Shown: positions 5,997 through 11,384 of the stretch, in pieces | Position numbering within the stretch: the first letter of the stretch is position 1 | Layout: each line of letters opens with the position of its first letter | NCBI GenBank assembly: GCA_016202845.1 | Contig: JACQNW010000119.1 | Span: 1-13,488 of the forward strand | DNA from: Candidatus Aenigmatarchaeota archaeon | Lineage (GTDB): Archaea > Aenigmatarchaeota > Aenigmatarchaeia > GW2011-AR5 | Length of the DNA: 13,488 nucleotides | Direction of reading: 5' to 3' | The notes under the pieces: model-generated | Seen by the model: the letters and a program-made list of their open reading frames with translations, nothing else | Databases searched by the model: none | What the model was told of the DNA's origin: nothing | Made by a program: the position numbers and the translations under genes

Positions 5997-6414
5997 ACTA
6001 AGAATACTTGAAAAAATTGATGAGTTAGAGTCATATAACAAAGAGCTTAGAGGTGTTATTCCGAAAAGCCTTGAGTTTTATATGAATACAAAACAGACAA
6101 GAAGGATTTGCGAGCGCCTGCTGCAGATATCCATAGAATGTATAATAGACATATGCAGCCTGCTGACCAAAGAACTAAAGCTTGGCGCGCCATCAGACGA
6201 AGATGATATGTTTGACAAGCTAAAAGATAAAAAAATAATATCAACAGACATGGCAAATAAGCTAAAGACTATGAAAGGGTTTAGAAATATTTTGGTTCAT
6301 AGATATTCAGAAGTTGACGACGAGCTTGTGTACAATTTTCTGAAAAATGACATTGAAGACTTTGCAAGTTTTAAAAATAAAATATTAGTTTTCCTAAGAC
6401 CCAAAAAGAGATGA
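5989..6414 (+). CDS. hepT: HepT-type HEPN RNase toxin (DUF86 family)
   Basis: A 141-residue all-helical HEPN-domain protein of the HepT/DUF86 type. The hallmark is GFRNILVHRY (97-106): R99-x4-H104-x-Y106, the active-site arginine and histidine of HEPN RNases followed by the tyrosine that the partner MntA modifies in characterised systems. The preceding KLKTMKGFRN context is typical of the family. The N-terminal half (RICERLLQISIECIIDI) is the dimerising helix set. Overlap of eight bases with the upstream nucleotidyltransferase gene, and of four bases (ATGA) with the downstream thioredoxin reductase gene, puts it in the middle of a three-gene operon. All key residues are present, so the toxin is predicted to be functional. 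Confidence 0.9.
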   Translation: MDELRILEKIDELESYNKELRGVIPKSLEFYMNTKQTRRICERLLQISIECIIDICSLLTKELKLGAPSDEDDMFDKLKDKKIISTDMANKLKTMKGFRNILVHRYSEVDDELVYNFLKNDIEDFASFKNKILVFLRPKKR

Positions 6415-7412
6415 TGTTTATGCCGCAAAAAACTAAGAAAAAAGAAGTAAAGCCAACAAAAAAAGTAACTAAAGATTCAGTCTATGACATAGCAATAATA
6501 GGCGGAGGAGTAGTAGGCTTTGCAGCAGCAATGTATGCCGGCCGCTTCAGGATGAAGACAATCCTTTTTGGCGACAAGATGGGCGGTGTTATAGTTACAA
6601 CAGACGTAGTGGAAAATTATCCAGGCTTCAAGCACCTTACAGGCCAGGAACTTGCAGACAAGGTAAGAGAGCACGCAATGGACTATGAAGTTGAGATGGA
6701 AGAAGAGCTCGTCAGCAATATCGAGAAAAACAAAGATATATTTAAAATTACAGCAGAATCAGGAAGAACAGTCAATGCAAAAACAGTACTCTTTGCAACA
6801 GGCACAAAATGGAGAAAGCTAGGCGTGCCAGGTGAAGAGCAATTTGCCAATAGAGGCGTTCATTATTGTGCGTTGTGCGACGGAAGTTTTTTCAAGGGAA
6901 AAGCAATAGGTTTGGTTGGCGGCTCAGACAGCGCTGCGAAAGACGCCCTTGTGCTGACACAATACGGCAAAAAAGTCTACATAATCTACAGAGGAGAACA
7001 AATTCATCCAGAGCCGGTTAACATGGAACGAGTCCAGCAAAAAATAAAAGAAGGAAAGATAGAAATCATAAACCACACAAATGTGAAAGAAATCAAAGGC
7101 GACAAGTTTGTAAAATCCGTCATCCTTGATAAGCCCTATAAAGGAAAAAATGAATTTCCTCTTGACGCATTGTTCGTAGCAATTGGCCACATACCATTGT
7201 CAGATCTCGCAGTAAAGCTTGGCGTGAAAGTAGACATCAAAAAAGAAATCATAATAGACCGCACATCCAGCACAAACGTGCCTGGCGTCTATGCAGCCGG
7301 CGACGTCGTAGACACAAAATTCAAGCAGGCAATCACCGGCGTCGGCGAAGCAGTATCAGCAGTTTACAGCGCTTACACATACATAGGCGAACAATCCTCC
7401 AAGAGGAAATAG
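6411..7412 (+). CDS. trxB: Thioredoxin reductase-like FAD disulfide oxidoreductase
   Basis: A 333-residue low-molecular-weight thioredoxin reductase homologue. Seen: FAD-binding IIGGGVVGFAAAMYAGRF (29-46), redox-active CALC (C153, C156) followed by DGSFF, a nucleotide-binding loop GGSDSAAKDA (170-179), and the C-terminal FAD motif GVYAAGDV (292-299). The usual NADPH features are altered: the third glycine of GGGDSA is serine, and the HRRDxFR segment reads YRGEQIH (193-199). This makes normal NADPH use doubtful. Archaeal relatives are known that lack these arginines (Thermoplasma) or use deazaflavin (methanogens). A lysine-rich N-terminal extension of about 22 residues precedes the fold. The start ATG overlaps the HepT stop as ATGA; ATGs at 6414 and 6420 are alternatives. 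No thioredoxin gene is in the window. Confidence 0.93.
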   Translation: MMFMPQKTKKKEVKPTKKVTKDSVYDIAIIGGGVVGFAAAMYAGRFRMKTILFGDKMGGVIVTTDVVENYPGFKHLTGQELADKVREHAMDYEVEMEEELVSNIEKNKDIFKITAESGRTVNAKTVLFATGTKWRKLGVPGEEQFANRGVHYCALCDGSFFKGKAIGLVGGSDSAAKDALVLTQYGKKVYIIYRGEQIHPEPVNMERVQQKIKEGKIEIINHTNVKEIKGDKFVKSVILDKPYKGKNEFPLDALFVAIGHIPLSDLAVKLGVKVDIKKEIIIDRTSSTNVPGVYAAGDVVDTKFKQAITGVGEAVSAVYSAYTYIGEQSSKRK

Positions 7413-7445
7413 ATTGTAAGTGAAATACAAAATTTTATGAGTCAG

Positions 7446-7640
7446 TCAATCCACAAATCTTTTCACATTCATAAAACCAATTTCATGTTGTCGTAGAGCG
7501 TCTTGCCAGTTATAACCATAGGAACGCATGTCTGTATCATGATCCTCAATCAGGAAAGGTCCTCCATCAATTGTTTCATATGTGATATTTCTGTCTCTCC
7601 TAACAATAGGCTTGAAATATAGTTTTTTTGAGACTAACAT
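7446..7640 (-). CDS. Small uncharacterised protein, orphan B next to SMR-like gene
   Basis: A 64-residue protein that I do not recognise. It is polar, with a basic strand-like start (VSKKLYFKPIVRRDR), an acidic middle (IEDHDTD) and an aromatic C-terminal part (YGYNWQDALRQHEIGF). It has no cysteines, signal or membrane segment. The start is ATG at 7640: it overlaps the upstream stop as TGATG, and GGGAGGAG lies about six bases before it as a strong Shine-Dalgarno sequence. A TTG at 7655 in frame lies upstream of that site and is unlikely. The coupling to the upstream orphan suggests the two products act together. It is the last gene of the SMR-like operon and converges on the thioredoxin reductase gene 33 bases away. 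Confidence 0.6.
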   Translation of the reverse strand: MLVSKKLYFKPIVRRDRNITYETIDGGPFLIEDHDTDMRSYGYNWQDALRQHEIGFMNVKRFVD

Positions 7641-7990
7641 CAACACTCCTCCCAAGGATTAAACAAAGCATCATTTGCCAAGTAATCAATTCTATATGCA
7701 GCGTACACATCTTCCATTTCCAGATAACCATGTTCTTCATATCTTTCCAAAAGCTGCTGTGAAACGCATGATGGCGCACCCACAAGCGCTATATAAACCT
7801 TTTCCTCGTTGCCAACAGACCTGCTTGAAAAATTAACAAAATCAGCATATCTGCTATTTTCTTCCAAAACACCCCAAAGAGTTGCTGGATCTACAAAGCC
7901 AACTTCTCTTTGCGCCAGTCTTCTGAATTCAGTGTTTCTTGAACACATTCGCATATATTCAGGAACACTCTGCGACAATCTTATTCCCAT
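7640..7990 (-). CDS. Small uncharacterised protein, orphan A next to SMR-like gene
   Basis: A 116-residue protein of unknown family. It begins MGIRLSQSVPEYMRMCSRN, is charged and apparently soluble, has a hydrophobic strand VYIALVGAPSCV in the middle, and ends in NPWEEC. No catalytic motif stands out. ATG at 7990 is chosen because GGGGTGATGTG lies directly upstream as a Shine-Dalgarno sequence; an in-frame TTG at 8014 would sit inside the SMR-like gene and is less likely. The start follows the SMR-like stop by four bases, and its own stop overlaps the next start as TGATG. The order SMR-like, orphan A, orphan B with close translational coupling suggests one functional unit, but no function can be inferred. 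Confidence 0.65.
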   Translation of the reverse strand: MGIRLSQSVPEYMRMCSRNTEFRRLAQREVGFVDPATLWGVLEENSRYADFVNFSSRSVGNEEKVYIALVGAPSCVSQQLLERYEEHGYLEMEDVYAAYRIDYLANDALFNPWEEC

Positions 7991-7994
7991 CACA

Positions 7995-8309
7995 TCACCC
8001 CAATGCCTCAACAAAAAATATGCTCATAACCAGCATAATTATTACCGCAATTCTTGCTACACCAAGAGCCTGCCCAAAGAATAGTGACCCAAAGACTGTC
8101 ACCATAAGTATGTTCAAGCCAAGCATGACTGCAGTAGCAGCGCCAATATTTTCTGTCCCAAGAGTGCACGCATAAACAGCAATGCCTAGAACATTCAAGA
8201 GAAGGCCAGCGACCATTAAGTGCAGCTGTCCTTCTTTTGACCAAGCAGCAAGCGCAATATCTCCAAACGCCATTAATGTTCCAGCTGCTGCAAGCAAATA
8301 TATGCCCAT
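7995..8309 (-). CDS. Four-helix SMR/EamA-like small membrane transporter
   Basis: About 104 residues, very hydrophobic, with four predicted membrane helices (near 2-22, 29-48, 55-77 and 82-101 from the ATG at 8309). It resembles small multidrug resistance and half-size drug/metabolite transporters: the third helix ends in VFGSLFFGQALG, close to the SWGFFGQRL segment of EmrE. The essential glutamate of EmrE helix 1 is not present; the nearest acidic residue is D17 in AFGDIAL, about two positions away. Such proteins work as antiparallel dimers exporting cations or metabolites. The start ATG is set by the Shine-Dalgarno AGGTGAT directly upstream; a GTG at 8318 falls inside that site and is rejected. 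It leads an operon with two orphan genes and is divergent from the Lrp-type regulator, which may control it. Confidence 0.8.
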   Translation of the reverse strand: MGIYLLAAAGTLMAFGDIALAAWSKEGQLHLMVAGLLLNVLGIAVYACTLGTENIGAATAVMLGLNILMVTVFGSLFFGQALGVARIAVIIMLVMSIFFVEALG

Positions 8310-8311
8310 AG

Positions 8312-8318
8312 ATATCAC
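8312..8318 (-). promoter_or_regulatory. Shine-Dalgarno site of the SMR-like gene
   Basis: AGGTGAT on the minus strand, about four bases before the ATG at 8309. It decides between this ATG and the in-frame GTG that lies within the site itself. Confidence 0.55.
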
Positions 8319-8365
8319 CTATCATTATATGAACAGCGTATTGTATGAACTTATTGTAGAAAAAA

Positions 8366-8380
8366 TGCGTAAAAAACGCA
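8366..8380. promoter_or_regulatory. 15-bp palindrome, candidate Lrp/AsnC operator
   Basis: TGCGT-AAAAA-ACGCA is a perfect five-base inverted repeat around an A-tract. It is directly upstream of the TATA box of the Lrp-type gene, in the region shared with the divergent SMR-like operon. Archaeal Lrp/AsnC regulators are known to bind 13-15 bp palindromes with an AT-rich centre. Autoregulation and control of the neighbour are inference. Confidence 0.5.
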
Positions 8381-8381
8381 A

Positions 8382-8392
8382 GCTTTTTATAC
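8382..8392 (+). promoter_or_regulatory. TATA box of the Lrp/AsnC gene
   Basis: GCTTTTTATAC, centred about 27-28 bases before the ATG at 8415. This is the clearest TATA-like element in the window and predicts a leaderless or very short-leader transcript. Confidence 0.6.
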
Positions 8393-8414
8393 TTTTCCAG
8401 TATAATAAGTAAAT

Positions 8415-8912
8415 ATGGGAGATTTAATAGAGTATGGAAAAAATGCAAAGCTCGACACGAAAGATAAGAAAATACTGGAAGTTATAAGCACAAATGCTCG
8501 CCTATCAGTGGCTGATATAAGCAGAAAAACAAATATCCAAAGAGACAGCGTGCTTTATAGAATAAATAAAATGCAAAAGCAAAAGGCAATACGTTTTTTT
8601 CACACTGTGTTAAATCCTTCTATACTAGGCTATGAGATTTATAGTTTTGTGAATTTCGTTTTACATAACCTAACAGAACAAAAAGAAAAGACATTTTTAT
8701 CATTTCTTAAAACAAATCCAAATATTGTATATGTTGCAAAAACAACAGGTAAATGGGACATAACAACAAGCATAGCCGCAAAAAATCTGAAACACTTTGA
8801 CGAAATAATAACACAAATAAGAATGAAATTTTCAGATATCATTAAAGAATACGACACAGCTTCTATAATCGAAGAACATAAATATGATTATATGGTTGAT
8901 TTGATTAAATAA
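8415..8912 (+). CDS. Lrp/AsnC-family transcriptional regulator
   Basis: A 165-residue regulator of the feast/famine family. The N-terminal winged HTH starts at KLDTKDKKILEVISTNARLS (12-31), continues through ADISRKTNI (33-41), and has the recognition helix RDSVLYRINKMQ (43-54). The second half is the RAM effector-binding and oligomerisation domain: YSFVNFVLHNL (76-86), the characteristic TTGKWDITTSIAA turn (110-122), and a closing helix and strand. The length is normal. It most likely senses an amino acid or related small molecule and acts as a dimer or octamer. A palindrome directly upstream of its TATA box suggests autoregulation, and the divergent SMR-like operon is an obvious second target. 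The stop lies two bases from the convergent zinc-ribbon gene. Confidence 0.92.
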   Translation: MGDLIEYGKNAKLDTKDKKILEVISTNARLSVADISRKTNIQRDSVLYRINKMQKQKAIRFFHTVLNPSILGYEIYSFVNFVLHNLTEQKEKTFLSFLKTNPNIVYVAKTTGKWDITTSIAAKNLKHFDEIITQIRMKFSDIIKEYDTASIIEEHKYDYMVDLIK

Positions 8913-8914
8913 TT

Positions 8915-9136
8915 TCACACCTCTTTTTCAGGAAACGAGTCTGAAAAATATTTACATTTCTTGCACTTGTATCTTATGCTGTAAGTGTGTCCCAGTATTT
9001 CATATTCAGTGCTGCCGCATTGAGGGCAGTATTTGACAAACTTCTTTCCTTTGCGGGCATCTCTTTTCTGGATAATAAGTTTGTCTATGTTTGGCGTTTT
9101 TAGACGTGTTTTCTTTTTGCCGAGTTTCTTTTTCAT
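8915..9136 (-). CDS. Small basic zinc-ribbon protein
   Basis: A 73-residue protein with a lysine-rich N-terminal third (MKKKLGKKKTRLKTP, KRDARKGKK) and one zinc ribbon: C37-x-x-C40 in YCPQCGS and C58-x-x-C61 in YKCKKCKYF. The basic tail plus ribbon suggests binding to nucleic acid or ribosomes. It resembles ribosomal-protein-like or transcription-factor-like archaeal ribbons in layout, but I cannot assign it to one. It starts one base after the HicA stop and ends two bases from the Lrp gene, making it the last gene of the aminotransferase-hicBA run. It could have a role connected with the toxin-antitoxin pair, or be simply co-transcribed. Confidence 0.7.
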   Translation of the reverse strand: MKKKLGKKKTRLKTPNIDKLIIQKRDARKGKKFVKYCPQCGSTEYEILGHTYSIRYKCKKCKYFSDSFPEKEV

Positions 9137-9137
9137 A

Positions 9138-9371
9138 TCAAACTTCTCTTCTTAATTTCTCATACTCTTCTTTGCTTAACCCAACTTGCTTTAGAATATC
9201 GCTAAGCAATCCAGCACCTATTTCCTCATTTCCATGCATTATAACAGTTGTTCTTCTGCCATCTGGATGTATAAAACGAATATGAGAACCAACCTGGTGA
9301 ACTTTGCGAAAACCCAGATTTTCAAGAATTTTAATTAATTTATTTGGAGAAATAGGAACAAGCTTTGTCAT
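9138..9371 (-). CDS. hicA: HicA-family mRNA interferase toxin
   Basis: A 77-residue HicA/YcfA-type toxin with a double-stranded-RNA-binding-like fold. Seen: the N-terminal helix LIKILENLGFRKVHQ (12-26), then the conserved GSHIRF motif with the catalytic-type histidine H30, a strand RRTTVIMHGNEE (39-50), and the C-terminal helices containing SDILKQVGLSKEEY (57-70). Length and motif order are normal, so it is predicted active. HicA toxins cleave mRNA and are blocked by HicB. Its ATG overlaps the HicB stop as ATGA (9368-9371), and the zinc-ribbon gene starts one base after its stop. The antitoxin gene comes first, the reverse of the E. coli hicAB order but common elsewhere. Confidence 0.92.
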   Translation of the reverse strand: MTKLVPISPNKLIKILENLGFRKVHQVGSHIRFIHPDGRRTTVIMHGNEEIGAGLLSDILKQVGLSKEEYEKLRREV

Positions 9372-9592
9372 GCCTTTACCTCAACTTGTTGAATTCCAAT
9401 AAACTTTAACGGTTTGTGGTCTTCTTCGTCAGCTTCAAGACAAACCTGAATAGCTTCTCTTGCCCTTTCCAAAACTTGCTCTACTGTTTTGCCTTGTGTA
9501 GAGCAGCCCATTATATCTGGTACCTTAGCTACATACAAGCCATCTTCATCTTGCTCTATTAAAACGGTAAAGTTAAGAATTTTCTCTTGCAT
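9368..9592 (-). CDS. hicB: HicB-family antitoxin (partial RNase H fold, no DNA-binding domain)
   Basis: A 74-residue HicB-like antitoxin. The typical pattern is present: strand FTVLIEQDEDGLYVAKVPDIMGCSTQG (8-34) followed by the helix TVEQVLERAREAIQVCLEA (36-54). This short form ends after the RNase-H-like domain and carries no helix-turn-helix or ribbon-helix-helix segment, so it probably neutralises HicA but does not repress the operon by itself. It lies 14 bases after the aminotransferase stop, and its stop overlaps the HicA start as ATGA. An AT-rich tract at the end of the aminotransferase gene could hold an internal promoter, but no clear box is visible. Confidence 0.92.
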   Translation of the reverse strand: MQEKILNFTVLIEQDEDGLYVAKVPDIMGCSTQGKTVEQVLERAREAIQVCLEADEEDHKPLKFIGIQQVEVKA

Positions 9593-9606
9593 AGAAGTAA
9601 TAAATC

Positions 9607-10923
9607 TTAATAACTATTAAAACTTACCTTTCTTACTGATTCCTCAAAAATATCCATCCCTTTTTCAGCTTCCTGTTTTGTTATTACAAGCGGTGGGCAG
9701 AATCTTATGACGCTTTTGCCTGCGCCCAAGAGTATCATTCCCTTTCGCGCGGCTTCGCATTGTATTGCATCTCTTTCTTGTACAGAAGGCGTTCTTGATT
9801 TTTTGTCTTTTACTATTTCTATTCCAATCATCAGGCCAAGTCCACGGACATCTCCAATGATTTCATATTGTTCCTTCATCTCCTCCAAACGTTTCATAAT
9901 AAGCTTGCCGATTTTGTGCGCATTCTGCCCAAGCTTTTTCTTTTTCATGTAGTTCAGCGCAGCTATCCCAGCTGCGCAGCTGACAAGATTTCCGCCAAAA
10001 GTATTGCTGTGAGCGCCAGGCACCCAGTCCATTATTTTCCTGCTGCTTATTGTAGCTCCTAACGGCATTCCACCTCCAATGCTCTTGGCCATAGAAACAA
10101 TGTCAGGCGTAACGCCAAAATTATCTATTGCAAGGAATTTTCCTGTACGAAAACCGCCTGACTGAACTTCATCATCGCAGTAAAGAATATTATATTTTGT
10201 GCAAAGTTTCCTGACGCCTTTCACAAAGCTCTTTGGAGGAACAACATATCCGCCCTCGCCCTGTATCGTTTCCATGAATAATGCTGCTGTATCATTGTTC
10301 TTCTTCATTGAATTTTCCAGTTTGTCAAGACAGAAATTGCTTGCATCCTCAGGTTCCATTTTCATCCTGTACCAGTATGGATAAGGCACATGAGTTACAG
10401 GAAGAAACGGAGCATAGCGTTCTCTTTGCACTTTCTTTGAGTTTGTCATTGACAGGCTTCCCATAGTCCGGCCATGAAAGCATCCATTAAATGCAATAAC
10501 TCGTTTCTTTTTTGTATGCCATCTTGCACATTTGTAAGAACCTTCAACAGCTTCTGTGCCTGAATTAGAAAGAAAAACATTGTTGAGATTAGGGTGATTA
10601 ATTGTCTTCACCAACGTCTCGGCAAATCTGACAGGCAATTCATGGTAAAAATCAGCAAAACCAGCATGCGTCATGTGATTTGCCTGTTTTCTAACAGCTG
10701 CAAGCACTTCAGGATTGGCATGGCCGACATTCATCACTGCAATGCCTGCGCCAAAATCCAGGTAGCGCCGTCCTTCCACATCTGTAAGATAGCAGCCCTT
10801 TCCGTCTTTTATGACTATAGATAAGTCTCTTGTAGTGCATCCGGAAACAATTTTCTTGTCTCTGTTAATTATATTTTGCGATCTTTTCCCCAGAGGAAGG
10901 TCACATAAAAAGCGTTCAGCCAT
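9607..10923 (-). CDS. Class III PLP-dependent aminotransferase (ornithine/4-aminobutyrate type)
   Basis: A 438-residue fold-type I, class III aminotransferase. Seen: LDFGAGIAVMNVGH (55-68), phosphate-binding SGTEAVEG (121-128), FNGCFHGRTMG (145-155), the ring-stacking and aspartate region YCDDEVQSGGFRTGKF (248-263) with D251 for the pyridine nitrogen, the Schiff-base lysine K280 in SMAKSIGGGMPLGA, and HSNTFGGN (305-312). The length and motifs fit the archaeal group that includes ornithine and 4-aminobutyrate aminotransferases and related broad-specificity amino-acid racemases; substrate choice among these is not readable. It probably transfers an omega-amino group to 2-oxoglutarate. ATG at 10923 has TTTATTATAAA about 23 bases upstream, fitting a leaderless start. 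It is first in a tight run with hicB, hicA and the zinc-ribbon gene, so the toxin-antitoxin pair is probably also transcribed from its promoter. Confidence 0.95.
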   Translation of the reverse strand: MAERFLCDLPLGKRSQNIINRDKKIVSGCTTRDLSIVIKDGKGCYLTDVEGRRYLDFGAGIAVMNVGHANPEVLAAVRKQANHMTHAGFADFYHELPVRFAETLVKTINHPNLNNVFLSNSGTEAVEGSYKCARWHTKKKRVIAFNGCFHGRTMGSLSMTNSKKVQRERYAPFLPVTHVPYPYWYRMKMEPEDASNFCLDKLENSMKKNNDTAALFMETIQGEGGYVVPPKSFVKGVRKLCTKYNILYCDDEVQSGGFRTGKFLAIDNFGVTPDIVSMAKSIGGGMPLGATISSRKIMDWVPGAHSNTFGGNLVSCAAGIAALNYMKKKKLGQNAHKIGKLIMKRLEEMKEQYEIIGDVRGLGLMIGIEIVKDKKSRTPSVQERDAIQCEAARKGMILLGAGKSVIRFCPPLVITKQEAEKGMDIFEESVRKVSFNSY

Positions 10924-10940
10924 GATTTTAATTATTGCGG

Positions 10941-10951
10941 TTTATAATAAA
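10941..10951 (-). promoter_or_regulatory. TATA-like box of the aminotransferase operon
   Basis: TTTATTATAAA on the minus strand, centred about 23 bases before the ATG at 10923. It lies in the 59-base space shared with the divergent orphan gene and is interleaved with that gene's own box. Confidence 0.5.
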
Positions 10952-10962
10952 GTTTTTTAAAC
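10951..10962 (+). promoter_or_regulatory. TATA-like box of the divergent orphan gene
   Basis: AGTTTTTTAAAC, centred about 26 bases before the ATG at 10983. It supports that ATG over the in-frame TTG at 10935, which would lie upstream of the box. Confidence 0.45.
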
Positions 10963-10982
10963 GCTTTACACAAGCTACAGAA

Positions 10983-11384
10983 ATGTTTGATAGGGTTCCT
11001 AAATGGGTCAATGATACTCTCTGTTTATTTGATGAAATAAGAGATCTTTACCAATATGCCATAGAAATGCATGCAAATATGTATAATGGAGCGTTAGTTG
11101 TTCACGAAACACTGGATTTTGGAAAAGGGATAGCTTACACTGATATCAGAAAACCTGACGAAGCTTATCCAAATAAGCATTTTACAGAAATATGGGAGGC
11201 TGAATACAAAGCTGCAAAAAGATATGGAATTTTTTATGAATTAGTAGGTGTAACAATGTCTCTTCCGTTTATTTTGATCAATCCAGTAGCAACATGGAAA
11301 TCTGTTATGCATGGACCTGCTAACAGATCTTTGGAACCATATAGTCTTGGTTTTAGTGACATGTCAGAAGTCAATGAAAGTTAG
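10983..11384 (+). CDS. Uncharacterised 133-residue protein
   Basis: I do not recognise this protein. From the ATG at 10983 it has 133 residues and starts MFDRVPKWVNDTL. It is predominantly helical with many aromatic residues (YQYAIEMHANMYNGALVVHE, TEIWEAEYKAAKRYG). One hydrophobic stretch, YELVGVTMSLPFILINPVAT, could be a membrane-associated or buried helix but is broken by prolines. There is no signal peptide, no cysteine cluster and no obvious catalytic motif. An in-frame TTG at 10935 would add 16 basic residues but is upstream of the likely TATA box. Its stop overlaps that of the convergent beta-propeller gene by four bases, which supports both being real genes. The function is unknown. 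Confidence 0.65.
   Translation: MFDRVPKWVNDTLCLFDEIRDLYQYAIEMHANMYNGALVVHETLDFGKGIAYTDIRKPDEAYPNKHFTEIWEAEYKAAKRYGIFYELVGVTMSLPFILINPVATWKSVMHGPANRSLEPYSLGFSDMSEVNES

Noticed and set aside
7413..7445. Terminator between convergent trxB and orphan B
   Set aside because: No T-run or stable hairpin is visible in these 33 bases.
8008..8448. Minus-strand 146-codon frame overlapping the SMR-like gene
   Set aside because: It is a shifted-frame shadow of the SMR-like gene, runs into the divergent promoter and regulator start, and its cysteine/tryptophan-rich sequence looks non-coding.
8915..9136. Zinc-ribbon protein as ribosomal protein S27ae or RNA polymerase subunit
   Set aside because: The cysteine spacing fits a generic ribbon, but the flanking residues do not let me match a specific ribosomal or polymerase protein.
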